Assembly (NCBI GenBank): GCA_015207365.1
Contig: JADEXA010000044.1
Location: forward strand, 1 to 64,000
Direction: 5' to 3'
DNA length: 64,000 bases
Origin: Vacuolonema iberomarrocanum LEGE 07170
GTDB taxonomy: Bacteria; Cyanobacteriota; Cyanobacteriia; Elainellales; Elainellaceae
A model generated the notes under the pieces. The model had not been told where the DNA came from and did no database searches. It saw nothing but the letters and a program-made list of their open reading frames with translations. Below are positions 1 through 8,160 of the stretch, one piece after another. The position numbers and the translations under genes are program-made. The stretch's first letter is position 1. Every line of letters starts with the position of its first letter.

Positions 1-56
1 AATTGAGCAATCGCATCGAGATGGGTTTTGAGTCGGGCGGCTTTTTCAGGGGTCAT
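1..56 (-). CDS. 5' end of an unidentified gene, cut by the window edge
   Basis: The reverse strand reads MTPEKAARLKTHLDAIAQ from an ATG at 56-54 and runs off the window. Its ATG overlaps the TAA of the preceding nuclease gene (TAATG), which suggests translational coupling in a two-gene operon. Too little is visible to name a family. Confidence 0.55.
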   Translation of the reverse strand, partial: MTPEKAARLKTHLDAIAQ

Positions 57-952
57 TACTCAGGTTCCTCACTGAACACCTTGATCCTGGCCTGTTTTAG
101 CTCACCTTGCAAACCTGACATGCTCCCGTCACCTTCGCTGTACAAGTCAATTACCTGAGGAGCTGGCTTGACAAATTCTTCCTCATCATTGAGATACCAG
201 GAATCTGTTTGATCGTCAGGAATGTCTGCAAAGGGGTAATTTCGGCGATCGCCATTAACTTCCTCTCTGGCTGGGAAAAGATGGTGCATGTCACTTTTTG
301 AAGCACCCGTTGCTCCTTTGCTTTGAGGCCAAACATGTTCGGCATTAATTCCTCTAGCCGTAGCATCTGCTCTAGGTCGGCGCGAGTTTGGAGAAATGCG
401 TGCGTGATAGCCAGTATAGATGCCCTCGACGATGCCAGCCTTGTTATCGATTTGTGAGTAAAGCAGATCGCGAGCTTTGCGGTAGCCAACTGAATCAAGC
501 GGAGAGTAAATGATCTTGAGTTGCCGCAGCAATTGATCACCGCTTTGCCCAGGGAGAATAACGCTACCGGGTTCAACGATAGGCGGAGGTTGAACGATAT
601 CATCTGGAGCTGTTACAGAATCAGGTGGTGAGCTGTCAGGTTCAGTAGCCAACACCTTACCGATGTAGCGTTCCACAATCCAACCCTCTCTGCTGTCAGA
701 TAGTTGAATGTTGATCCAGCGCTTTTGATCATCGAAGCCAATCACCGTAGCCTTTGCCCTATCAGGCGCACGACCGAACAAACTTGGCTGGGGCAACTCA
801 TGTAGAGGAACGCCCAGAGAGCTTCTAGCTTTTAATTCAACGTGTTGACCGAAATCAACCTCTAAGGCCAAGGCTGGCGCGACGAAGATAAAGATACCTA
901 AAAATACAGTACAAACAGACGCGCGAATTACCGTAGTAATATGTTTCCGCAT
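56..952 (-). CDS. Secreted endonuclease I family nuclease with SH3-like domain
   Basis: Predicted exported non-specific nuclease of the endonuclease I (EndA/NucM) family. From the preferred ATG at 952 (MRKHITT) the protein has a hydrophobic signal peptide (about residues 8-30, ending in an Ala-rich stretch), an SH3-like segment (about 35-100, ending REGWIVERYIGKV), a Pro-rich linker, and the nuclease domain (about 145-275). The nuclease domain shows NAEHVWPQSKGA and DMHHLFPAREEVNGDR, the His/Asn-rich motifs of the family. An upstream in-frame start at 997 would put 15 extra residues before the signal peptide and is less likely. The gene is followed directly by an overlapping start codon. Cleaving external nucleic acid for nutrients or biofilm turnover is an inference. 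Confidence 0.82.
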   Translation of the reverse strand: MRKHITTVIRASVCTVFLGIFIFVAPALALEVDFGQHVELKARSSLGVPLHELPQPSLFGRAPDRAKATVIGFDDQKRWINIQLSDSREGWIVERYIGKVLATEPDSSPPDSVTAPDDIVQPPPIVEPGSVILPGQSGDQLLRQLKIIYSPLDSVGYRKARDLLYSQIDNKAGIVEGIYTGYHARISPNSRRPRADATARGINAEHVWPQSKGATGASKSDMHHLFPAREEVNGDRRNYPFADIPDDQTDSWYLNDEEEFVKPAPQVIDLYSEGDGSMSGLQGELKQARIKVFSEEPE

Positions 953-1164
953 GGTGTTCACGATGTAAACGTCTTGATGCTGTTGAGGGTTTCCCAACTT
1001 GCAAGCTAAGCAGAATTAATTCTCATTGACAAGAACATCAACAATCCAGAAACAATTTTTCCGCAAAATTTCGTCAATCCATGTAGAAATTAATGAAGAG
1101 CAATCTCAGCATAGTTTTTAAGAATACATCTAAGTACAGGATACAAATCGAACCCCTGGCTAAA

Positions 1165-1217
1165 ACCCTTGATTTTGTGTAGCAGGGGCACCGCCCCTGC
1201 TACACAAAATCAAGGGT
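1165..1217. repeat. Perfect 25-bp inverted repeat with 3-nt loop
   Basis: Arms 1165-1189 and 1193-1217 are exact reverse complements separated by ACC. The core reads CAGGGGC-ACC-GCCCCTG. It has no T-tract, so it is not a classical terminator. It is one of several long 3-nt-loop hairpins in intergenic DNA of this window. Confidence 0.85.
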
Positions 1218-1265
1218 CTTCTGGGTTTTGTCCTGTACTTCAGAGAACAAATAGATGTTGATGCC

Positions 1266-1375
1266 GATAAGTAGCTCGGCACGATGAAAAACCAGACTCT
1301 AAAAACCTGTGCAGCCCGCAGCGCGGGCTGCACAGGTTTTTAGGGTTTTAGGTTTAATTGCACCTGCCAACTTAT
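1266..1375 (+). repeat. 110-bp dispersed palindromic element, copy 1
   Basis: Matches 4752-4861 in the opposite orientation over all 110 bp. The central hairpin (arms 1299-1319 and 1323-1343) reads CTGTGCAGCCCGC-AGC-GCGGGCTGCACAG. Copy 2 has a C:G pair where this copy has A:T, a compensatory change that keeps the stem. Confidence 0.85.
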
Positions 1376-1486
1376 ATAAACTACAAATTGCCAGATTTCG
1401 CAAGGCAGCACTTTCATGATGGGATTATCCCTAACTGCATTTGCTATTGCATTAGCTAAGTAGGTAGGCGTTATCAAGTTTAAGGC

Positions 1487-1525
1487 GATGTAGGTTGTGG
1501 TTGAGGAACGAAACTCAACACCCGC
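1487..1525. repeat. Dispersed repeat of the TTGAGGAACGAAA type
   Basis: The sequence GGTTGAGGAACGAAACTCAA is an imperfect palindrome resembling a short intergenic repeat I recall as common in cyanobacterial genomes. Identification is from memory. Confidence 0.45.
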
Positions 1526-2094
1526 ATGGCTTAGTGATGGCGTAAGCCATCCTACAAAAAATTTGGCTCACCTACCTGTCAGTTTAAAGCGGCTTCAGAA
1601 ATAAAAGCGCTCCCAAGGATTGCTGTTGTAAATGGCTGTGATCAAGGCTTGCTTATTCATGTCACGACTTATTGTTGAATTAGCTTGAAACGTTATATTT
1701 TTCTGTATAAATGGACAGCTTTATTCCTAAGAAAGTTTAGAAATATATGTCGAATTAAATCTTTGCTTTAAACTACAGTTAGCTATATGCTGATGGTGTG
1801 TTTTGGCTTACGCTACTTTACGCAAGCTCAATCTTGCCGAAAAGAATGTGCTATTGAGTTGCTGACGAACCCTAATATTCGCGTAGTCAAAGTTTGAGGC
1901 TTAGTCCTAATTTTTGAGATTCCCTGAATTGTAATATGTGCCACATGAACTCCTTAGTTTTAGGGGACATTTTATTTCGTGAATTAATTGCTCAATCTTC
2001 TAGTTTGGCTTGATGAAATTGTATCTAAATTTCTAGCATTATTTCATCAAGATGAGTTTCACAACAATCCCATATCACCTAAGGAATCTTTACT

Positions 2095-2679
2095 ATGACC
2101 AAGTCAGAGTCATCTGAATCTAATTTTCTAAAAGATGCATTGGTGAATTATGCCCAATATACTAGTGCACAGAAACAGGATGTTCAAAAGTCTGCTTTAA
2201 AGTGGTTACAATCACATATAAACAGTGACCTTACAGATAAAACTATCCTTGATCAGTTTGCACAAAAGTGGCGTAAAAACTCTAACCAACCTCTAAGTGT
2301 TGACCCGCTATATTTGGAAAACTTGCCTCGTTCATACAAAGGAGATAAATCACTCAATAATCACCAGGAAGAGGCTCTAATTTTTCTACAAGATATTGTT
2401 CCTCTACAAATGCAGGAAGGCTTCAAACAGCGTTGGGAGCTCAAAGCTAAGCTGCAGGTTTCTAACTCTGATGGAGCAACCTTTAAGACCGATCAACAGA
2501 TTGATGTTGATAGTGATGGTTCGACCTGGTGCCAGGTAGAAGATAAGACCGTGTATTATTTGCTCTCTCACGAAGAAAAGGGAGACGATTACTTGGTTGA
2601 ACTGAGTGAGGAAATCAGCCCACAAAATCAGAATACTTGGTTTGTTGCCAAAGAGCATGTCAAGATTTCTAGCATCTAA
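2095..2679 (+). CDS. Hypothetical protein, 194 aa
   Basis: I do not recognise this gene. The ATG at 2095 has an AAGGAA ribosome-binding site 10-15 bases upstream. The protein is soluble, acidic and charged, with no signal peptide or membrane segment. The first 100 residues look helical; the second half has alternating polar/hydrophobic stretches (WCQVEDKTVYYLLS, WFVAKEHVKI) that suggest a beta-rich domain. It stands alone on the plus strand beside cassette-like minus-strand genes. No function is proposed. Confidence 0.6.
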   Translation: MTKSESSESNFLKDALVNYAQYTSAQKQDVQKSALKWLQSHINSDLTDKTILDQFAQKWRKNSNQPLSVDPLYLENLPRSYKGDKSLNNHQEEALIFLQDIVPLQMQEGFKQRWELKAKLQVSNSDGATFKTDQQIDVDSDGSTWCQVEDKTVYYLLSHEEKGDDYLVELSEEISPQNQNTWFVAKEHVKISSI

Positions 2680-2703
2680 AAAATCTTGGAATTGTACCAA
2701 ACA

Positions 2704-2785
2704 TGTTAACGGCGAAGTTGAGCGGTGTTAAAGTTCTTCAAGGGATGCTTGTACGTGATCTTTCATATCCGCTCCAACGCTAATA
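2704..2785 (-). other. Degenerate attC-like site (candidate)
   Basis: TGTTAACGGCGAAGTTGAGCGG at the left and CCGCTCCAACGCTAAT at the right can pair imperfectly. The left half is nearly identical to that of the clearer attC at 4578-4666 (GGCTAACGGTAAAGTTGAG). The right core is not a canonical GTTRRRY, so the site is decayed or only related. Confidence 0.4.
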
Positions 2786-2820
2786 TCAAATCCGGTTAAA
2801 GAATCCAACTATCGTTTGCG
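2780..2820 (+). repeat. 40-bp dispersed repeat (inverted copy at 4879-4918)
   Basis: Contains ATATCAAATCCGGTT and CCAACTATCGTTTGCG. The reverse complement recurs at 4879-4918 with a few substitutions, so the unknown gene and methyltransferase between them are bracketed by inverted copies. Confidence 0.7.
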
Positions 2821-2897
2821 TCAGCGATCGCCAATTCCTCAAACTCGGCACCAGTGGCTTCCTTACGATCCGTTGCACCAAGATTGTTATACGGCGA

Positions 2898-3638
2898 TCA
2901 TAAAGACTTGATACCTTCAACTTCAAGACGCTCTTTAATAGAGCTTCCTCCTCCTGCCACCCTATCTAGAAACAGGGACACATCTTGAATCGCACCCATA
3001 ATGTCTTCAATTCTCTTTAACTTCTGCCCCTGACCCGTCTCTATATAAAAGTTCAGCAATCCATCAAACCAAACTCTAGTTTCTGGATTTTGCAAAATCT
3101 GACAAAACTCACGATAGGTTATCAATCTTTTCTCATTCGCAAGATACATATCGTTTCCAATGCTTGGCTGTATCAAGTAATAAATTCCAGGATCTTGTCT
3201 AAAACAGCGACTTAAAATTGTTATTAGAGTTATGAGTTCTGTATCATCCTTTTTACTCAGTCGGAGATACGAAAGCTCTTGTCTAATTTTATCTAATTGA
3301 TAGAATAAGCGGGCTGTTATGTAGCATGACGAGATCAAGTAGCACCCATAACCGTTAAACCATTCAGATGACTGGTCAGAAATTTCTTTAGGATCAGTGA
3401 CATATAGCAAGGCTTCATGTTTTCCACCATCTTGAGCTATGCTTTCCAAGATCTCAGCAAGACGAAAATAGTTTTCAACCAAGTAGAATCTTAAAGGGTT
3501 TAGATAGGTCGAAATAACTCTATCAACTTCTTGTTTTTCCTTTGACTTCGTTTCACGATAAGAGTTGAGTCCATAGGTAACAAGCACAACTAGAATCGAG
3601 GTGGTTGCTGAAATTATTGCGGTCAAAAGTTCGTTCAC
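2898..3638 (-). CDS. Membrane-anchored hypothetical protein, 246 aa
   Basis: Not recognised. The N-terminus (about residues 4-26, LLTAIISATTSILVVLVTYG) is one hydrophobic segment followed by a strongly charged stretch (SYRETKSKEKQEVDR), as in an N-in/C-out or cytoplasmically tethered protein. The rest is helical and soluble with many aromatic residues. Stop codon at 2898. It is followed by an attC-like sequence (2704-2785), consistent with a cassette gene. Orientation matches the other putative cassette genes. Confidence 0.6.
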   Translation of the reverse strand: MNELLTAIISATTSILVVLVTYGLNSYRETKSKEKQEVDRVISTYLNPLRFYLVENYFRLAEILESIAQDGGKHEALLYVTDPKEISDQSSEWFNGYGCYLISSCYITARLFYQLDKIRQELSYLRLSKKDDTELITLITILSRCFRQDPGIYYLIQPSIGNDMYLANEKRLITYREFCQILQNPETRVWFDGLLNFYIETGQGQKLKRIEDIMGAIQDVSLFLDRVAGGGSSIKERLEVEGIKSL

Positions 3639-3785
3639 GCTGCTCTTACCTGTTACCGACTACCATAACTATCTCTCGATCCTTTTTCTGCCGATAGCTA
3701 AACTCCGCCCAATGCCAAAATGTGATGGCTGATGGAAACTTTGCCACAGCGCCAGCATGAACCAGCAGTTCCCTGTCATATCAGG

Positions 3786-4486
3786 TTACCTTGCTTTGAT
3801 ACACAGATACTCTGCATACGTGGGGGATTGATAGGTGCTCTCAGCTATGTCAAAGCCTGAACGTGTCAACATTTCCTCAATAGCCCAAACAAAAGTACTG
3901 TGTTCCTCTCGCACGTGCATCTCAAAATCTTCCACCTCCATCCTTGCCCTTTAGGTTTCGCAACTTGTTCTATCCATCTATCGATTGCAGCTTGATACTC
4001 GGCAGGTGGAAACGAAAATATCACATCACGAAGATAAAATTTACCTCCAGGCTTCAGCAGCGCGGCAATCCTAAGAAAAGCAGTCATCTTCCAAAAGTCT
4101 GGCAGAATATGGAGTGCATTTTTTGAAATGACAACATCAGCCAAATTATCCTGATGCTCATAAGTCAAGAAGCCTGCTCGATGAAATTGCAATGTACTTA
4201 CACCCGCCGTCTCAGACTTGTTCTGAGCATAGATCAACATGGCTTGCGAGACATCAACAGCATGTACCTGAGCGCCAGCTAGGGCAGCTTGAATCGCAAA
4301 CGTACCTGTCCCTGCGCCCAAATCGATCACGGTTTGTCCTGACACAATTCCTAGTTGAGCGACCAGGGCTTGCTCTTTTTCCGGCGTACTTACTGTTTGG
4401 TTGCGATCATATGCCTCGACTTGCGCTATATCTTCAAAATCAACGCCGGCCATTTTGAATTCATCAAAGTACCAAGTGGGCAGCAT
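3786..4486 (-). pseudogene. Class I SAM-dependent methyltransferase, frameshifted near the C-terminus
   Basis: Preferred start is the ATG at 4486 (MLPTWYFDEFK). Motif I, VIDLGAGTGTFAIQAA, binds S-adenosylmethionine. Further motifs are AQVHAVDVSQAML and LKPGGKFYLRDVIF. In the uninterrupted frame the protein ends in an unlikely tail (WKILRCTCERN...) at 3866. Shifting frame by one base near 3945 instead gives EDFEMHVREEHSTFVWAIEE, then ...SPTYAEYLCIKAR and a stop at 3786-3788, which reads as a natural methyltransferase C-terminus. So the gene carries a one-base indel or the sequence has an error there. The start lies shortly downstream of an attC-like site, consistent with a former integron cassette. 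The substrate is unknown. Confidence 0.75.
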
Positions 4487-4577
4487 AGAACTTTTGGGGT
4501 GAACTGCAATGCAAGAATAGCCTGACTTTGACTTCCACAAATAACCGCTGTATACCGCCCACGCAAAGGATAAAGCG

Positions 4578-4666
4578 GGCTAACGGTAAAGTTGAGCGGT
4601 GCTGAATATGCTGACAAAGGAATCATATGCTGGGGCCTCTACATCCGTTCCAATTCAAAGTTAGGC
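4578..4666 (-). other. attC-like recombination site
   Basis: Bounded by GGCTAAC (4578-4584) and GTTAGGC (4660-4666), the inverse core sites expected of attC, 89 bp apart. Inner imperfect complementarity: GTTGAGCGG against CCGTTCCAATTC. It lies just upstream of the methyltransferase start, where a cassette junction would be. Confidence 0.6.
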
Positions 4667-4751
4667 ATAGAAAGGCTGACTAGCAACCCAGTCAAGACAG
4701 CAGCCGGAATGGGTCGGCTTAGAAATTCGTGGTTAACGTCTATGCATACTC

Positions 4752-4861
4752 ATAAGTTGGCAGGTGCAATTAAACCTAAAAGCCTAAAAACCTGTGCCGC
4801 CCGCAGCGCGGGCGGCACAGGTTTTTAGAGTCTGGTTTTTCATCGTGCCGAGCTACTTATC
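4752..4861 (-). repeat. 110-bp dispersed palindromic element, copy 2
   Basis: Reverse-orientation copy of 1266-1375. The central hairpin reads CTGTGCCGCCCGC-AGC-GCGGGCGGCACAG, with a paired substitution relative to copy 1. Confidence 0.85.
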
Positions 4862-4878
4862 AAGTCCGCTTAAATAAC

Positions 4879-4918
4879 CGCAAACGATAGTTGGTTTCTT
4901 CAACCGGATTTGATATCA
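4879..4918 (-). repeat. 40-bp dispersed repeat, inverted copy of 2780-2820
   Basis: CGCAAACGATAGTTGG ... AACCGGATTTGATATCA is the reverse complement of the element at 2780-2820 with a few mismatches. The rest of 4862-5024 shows nothing else I can name. Confidence 0.7.
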
Positions 4919-5024
4919 GTCTTCATCAGTCCTCAAAAGAAGATACGAAATAGCTCCAACCGAGCTGCGAATTCATCTAAAGCACTTTCGCTGTGTCAGA
5001 CAACTACTCCCTCATCCATTCACG

Positions 5025-6533
5025 TCATTCTGGCATCGGGGGCGCAGAGCCAATCGGTTGATCATCCTGCCCGGATGATAGTTGATCCCTCACCTGAGCA
5101 AACTCCTGGCGAATTTCAATAGCGGGCGTATTGTCAATCAAACTGCCGACAATCACAGCAATCAACCCCAAAATAAACCCTGGGACAATTTCGTAGATAT
5201 CAAATATCCCGCCTTCGAGTTGTTTCCAAATAATCACCGTCAGAGCCCCCGCCACAATCCCAGCGATCGCCCCATTGCGGGTCATCCGTTGCCAATAGAG
5301 CGACAGAATCACAACGGGACCAAACGCAGCCCCAAACCCGGCCCAAGCATAGCTCACCAACGCTAGCACCCCGGCTTCTGGATTCGATGCCAAAAGGGTT
5401 GCAATCAAGGCGATGCCAATGACACTCATGCGGCCCAGATTCACCAGTTCCTGATCACTGGCGTTGGGGCGCAGTAGCCCCTTATAGAAATCTTCTGAAA
5501 TGACGCTCGAACAAACCAGTAACTGTGAGTCAATGGTGCTCATAATGGCGGCTAGCACACCCGCTAACAATACGCCGCCAATCCAGGGATTTACTAGCAC
5601 TTGAGTAAACTGCAGAAATACAGCTTCTGAATTCTCTAGGGGGGCGTCGGCAAAATAAGCGACGCCAGCATAGCCCGCAAATAAAGCCCCGTACATGGCC
5701 AGTACCACCCAGAACATGCCAATCACTTGAGCAGTGGGCGTATCTTTGGGCGATCGCAACGCCATAAAGCGAGCCAGAATGTGGGGTTGGCCAAAGTAAC
5801 CCAGCCCCCATGCCATCAGGGAGATAATTCCCAGGAATGAGGTGCCTGCAAAAATGCTGTTAAATTCGGCGTTCATGACCCCAACCTGGGTCGCCGTTTC
5901 ACCCAAACCGCCCAAAGACCAGATCGCGATGCTCGGTACAACTAGAATGGCTAGAAACATGACGATCCCTTGGACAAAGTCAGTCCAACAAACCGCTAGA
6001 AATCCTCCCAGGAAGGTATATCCAACAATAATGACGGCCCCAGTCCAAAGGGCGACCGTGTAGCTGAGTCCGAAGGATTCTTCAAACAAAATCCCGCCCG
6101 CTACCAGTCCTGCAGAGGTGTAGAGGGTAAAGAATATCAGAATTACAATGGCGGAAATAATTCGCAGCAGGCGAGAGCGATCGCGAAATCGGTTATCTAA
6201 AAAGTCTGGCAACGTGAGGGCATCTCCAGATACCGCTGTGTAAATCCGAAGTCGTTTAGCAATGAACTGCCAATTGAGAAATATCCCAATCATCAGGCCA
6301 ATCACAATCCAAGACTGATTCATGCCTGAAGCATAGAAAGCACCCGGTAAACCCAGCAGCAACCAACCGCTCATATCCGAGGCTCCAGCGCTCAATGCCG
6401 CCACAGCAGGCCCCAGCCTCCGCCCTCCAAGAATGTAATCTGCATGTTTGCTCGTCTGCTTAAAGCCGATCAGGCCAATGCCTAGCATGGCCAATAAATA
6501 AACAACAAACGCGAGGATTGTGCTGACTGCCAT
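5025..6533 (-). CDS. putP: Sodium/proline symporter PutP
   Basis: Inner-membrane Na+/solute symporter of the SSS family, importing proline with sodium. The start at 6533 (MAVSTILAFVVYLLAM) gives about 502 residues, the usual PutP length; an earlier start at 6578 adds a charged extension. Family signatures are in order: DYILGGRRLGPAVAALSAGASDMSGWLLLGLPGA (about residues 31-65), the Na+/substrate region, and CWTDFVQGIVMFLAILVVP. About 12-13 hydrophobic segments are seen. In cyanobacteria such transporters often serve osmoprotection or nitrogen scavenging. A small single-TM ORF lies 126 bp upstream on the same strand. Proline specificity is inferred from the closeness of the motifs to PutP. Confidence 0.93.
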   Translation of the reverse strand: MAVSTILAFVVYLLAMLGIGLIGFKQTSKHADYILGGRRLGPAVAALSAGASDMSGWLLLGLPGAFYASGMNQSWIVIGLMIGIFLNWQFIAKRLRIYTAVSGDALTLPDFLDNRFRDRSRLLRIISAIVILIFFTLYTSAGLVAGGILFEESFGLSYTVALWTGAVIIVGYTFLGGFLAVCWTDFVQGIVMFLAILVVPSIAIWSLGGLGETATQVGVMNAEFNSIFAGTSFLGIISLMAWGLGYFGQPHILARFMALRSPKDTPTAQVIGMFWVVLAMYGALFAGYAGVAYFADAPLENSEAVFLQFTQVLVNPWIGGVLLAGVLAAIMSTIDSQLLVCSSVISEDFYKGLLRPNASDQELVNLGRMSVIGIALIATLLASNPEAGVLALVSYAWAGFGAAFGPVVILSLYWQRMTRNGAIAGIVAGALTVIIWKQLEGGIFDIYEIVPGFILGLIAVIVGSLIDNTPAIEIRQEFAQVRDQLSSGQDDQPIGSAPPMPE

Positions 6534-6659
6534 AAGAGTTGTCCTAATCTTTTTTCTCAAATATTCGTCATTCATCATCAGTCATGCGGCATCAGTCATT
6601 CGACATTCGTCACTTGACCAATAACCCATGACACCTCTTATCCTTTAGACGTCGAGGTT

Positions 6660-6815
6660 TCAAACTTTAGAATGCGGTCTACTTTTCAAGGAATGGAGAC
6701 GACGACGGCGCGAATGGCGTTGCTCTAGTTGATACCGAAAAACGGAAAACCCTAAACAAATCAACGCCGGAATGAGTAACCAAAACCAGGTGGCGAATGT
6801 AAGTGAATGAGACAT
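6660..6815 (-). CDS. Small single-membrane-segment protein, 51 aa
   Basis: Reverse-strand ORF starting MSHSLTFATWFWLL, with a GAGG ribosome-binding site 8 bases before the ATG at 6815. One hydrophobic segment (about residues 7-27, FATWFWLLIPALICLGFSVF) is followed by an Arg/His-rich cytoplasmic tail (RHSRRRRLHSLKSR). It lies upstream of putP on the same strand and could be cotranscribed with it. I do not recognise a family; association with the transporter is only suggested by position. Confidence 0.5.
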   Translation of the reverse strand: MSHSLTFATWFWLLIPALICLGFSVFRYQLEQRHSRRRRLHSLKSRPHSKV

Positions 6816-7385
6816 TCAAGACCCTCAGAGATGTTATTCAAGGATGTTATTCAAGAATTGATGGCTATGACTGGGCATACCCAAAGGATGATACAAACCT
6901 CACGAACCAAGAACGAGTTCAAGAACATGGCTGTTGCGCTGGATGGTTAATATCCTCACAACTTAGCGGTTCAATTCTTTCTATCTGCAAAAAAATAGTT
7001 TGAGTTTTGACGTTATCTTAATTGAGTTAAGAGTCATATTTAGATTAAGAATCGCTACGAAGTGATTGGTTTGGCAGGAGAGTAGGCGTCGTTAGCTAGC
7101 TTGCCGTCCCACTGTGATAATGGCATTTCCTTTTTTTGTCCTTTATCCACCTTTCACATCCGATTTCGAATGGCTATATCTGTGAATCTTGACAGCTTTT
7201 TTCAATGGATAGCATTGATAAATGACGGGGTTTATCGTCTCCGCCTCCACAGCTTCTTTAAAGAAGATATAGGTCACTTTCAGGCTTGCCAAATTTTGGT
7301 CTTTGAGTCCTCTGCCCGGACAGGTTTGGTACGCACGACCGAGAGAAAGGACATGCCTAAATAAAGTTGTACCACCCCCAAACTA
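6816..7385. other. Intergenic, no supported gene
   Basis: Short overlapping ORFs on both strands lack start signals or domain-like composition. An imperfect tandem repeat GATGTTATTCAAG occurs near 6831-6856. Nothing else can be named. Confidence 0.35.
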
Positions 7386-7571
7386 TCAGCCTTTAAGCAT
7401 TCTGGCTCTGAGTGATACGAGTTTCCGTATCTCGTGGGTGATGTCCTCTTGGTATTCATTCAGGACCGTATACTCTTTGGCCTCATTCCGTATGAGAGAC
7501 ATCACCAAATCGCTCACCGCTTGTTCATCTGTCGAGTCAAGCAGGATAGGTTCTATGGAGTCGTTCATCAT
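7386..7571 (-). CDS. Small acidic hypothetical protein
   Basis: Reads MMNDSIEPILLDSTDEQAVSD..., 61 aa from the ATG at 7571, preceded by GAGG and GGTGA. The frame stays open upstream to a TTG at 7604. It is helical and charged with no motifs I recognise. The GAGG-ATGATG arrangement is the main evidence for translation. Confidence 0.4.
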   Translation of the reverse strand: MMNDSIEPILLDSTDEQAVSDLVMSLIRNEAKEYTVLNEYQEDITHEIRKLVSLRARMLKG

Positions 7572-7604
7572 GTCCTCATTCACCTGTAATAAAGAATTTT
7601 CCAA

Positions 7605-8069
7605 GCCTAGCGAGTAAGACCTGTTCGATTAGGTATAACCGGATAGTTCGCAAACAACCTTAAGCAAGAAAAAATAATTGGAGATTGAACGAAATTTCTA
7701 AAGATGATGGTCGTTCGGTCATTATGCCGTTTGATCTGGGTGGACAGGGAAAAGAAAAGGGATGTAAAACTGCTTGGCCAATCAAGTGCTGGACAACTGC
7801 GAGACTAGCGGCGTGCAAGAGCATTGCGCTGTGAGGCAAGAATCCAACACCAATAATACTTTTGGAACTCTTAACTCAGGCCAATGCATGAGAAGGGATC
7901 TTCTGTCAGCCACCTCCCTATCAACAACGCCAGACACCCCAAACTGAGCATTGCAGAATCCAAGGATGATTTTTTCTGAGGAGGGTCGCACCGCGACCCT
8001 CCTCAGAAAAAATCATCCTTGGATTCTGCAACCTCCCAAACTGAGATAGCAAGTAATAAAGGAGAGAGC
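7605..8069. other. Intergenic, holds one long palindrome
   Basis: No supported gene. The main structure is the inverted repeat 7952-8030. Minus-strand ORFs across it are by-products of the palindrome. Confidence 0.4.
7952..8030. repeat. Perfect 38-bp inverted repeat with 3-nt loop, flanked by direct repeats
   Basis: Arms 7952-7989 and 7993-8030 are exact reverse complements around ACC. The 11-mer CCCAAACTGAG occurs just left (about 7937-7948) and just right (about 8035-8046), as a target-site duplication would. The core GGGTCGC-ACC-GCGACCC resembles the hairpin at 1165-1217. Confidence 0.85.
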
Positions 8070-8160
8070 GGCTAACGGCGAGCGTCACTGGTGCGTCATC
8101 GTCCAAAATCTTAATGTAGGTCTTAGAACACAGAGCGCCCGTTGCAAGCAACTGTTAGAC
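8070..8160 (-). other. attC-like recombination site
   Basis: GGCTAAC (8070-8076) and GTTAGAC (8154-8160) are inverse cores 91 bp apart. Inner arms CGGCGAGCG and CGCCCGTTGC pair imperfectly. The stop codon of the gene at 8155-9153 lies inside the right core, a typical gene-attC arrangement. Confidence 0.68.

Larger units (their letters stand above)
998..2094. other. 1.1-kb intergenic stretch, repeat-rich, no gene seen
   Basis: No convincing coding sequence on either strand. It holds two long palindromic elements (1165-1217 and 1266-1375) and a common cyanobacterial dispersed repeat (1487-1525). The AT-rich right half (about 1660-2080) carries nothing I can name apart from the probable promoter region of the gene at 2095. 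Confidence 0.5.

Noticed and set aside
7782..8151. Two minus-strand ORFs over the 7952-8030 palindrome
   Set aside because: Their sequence is the palindrome itself; no start signals or domains.
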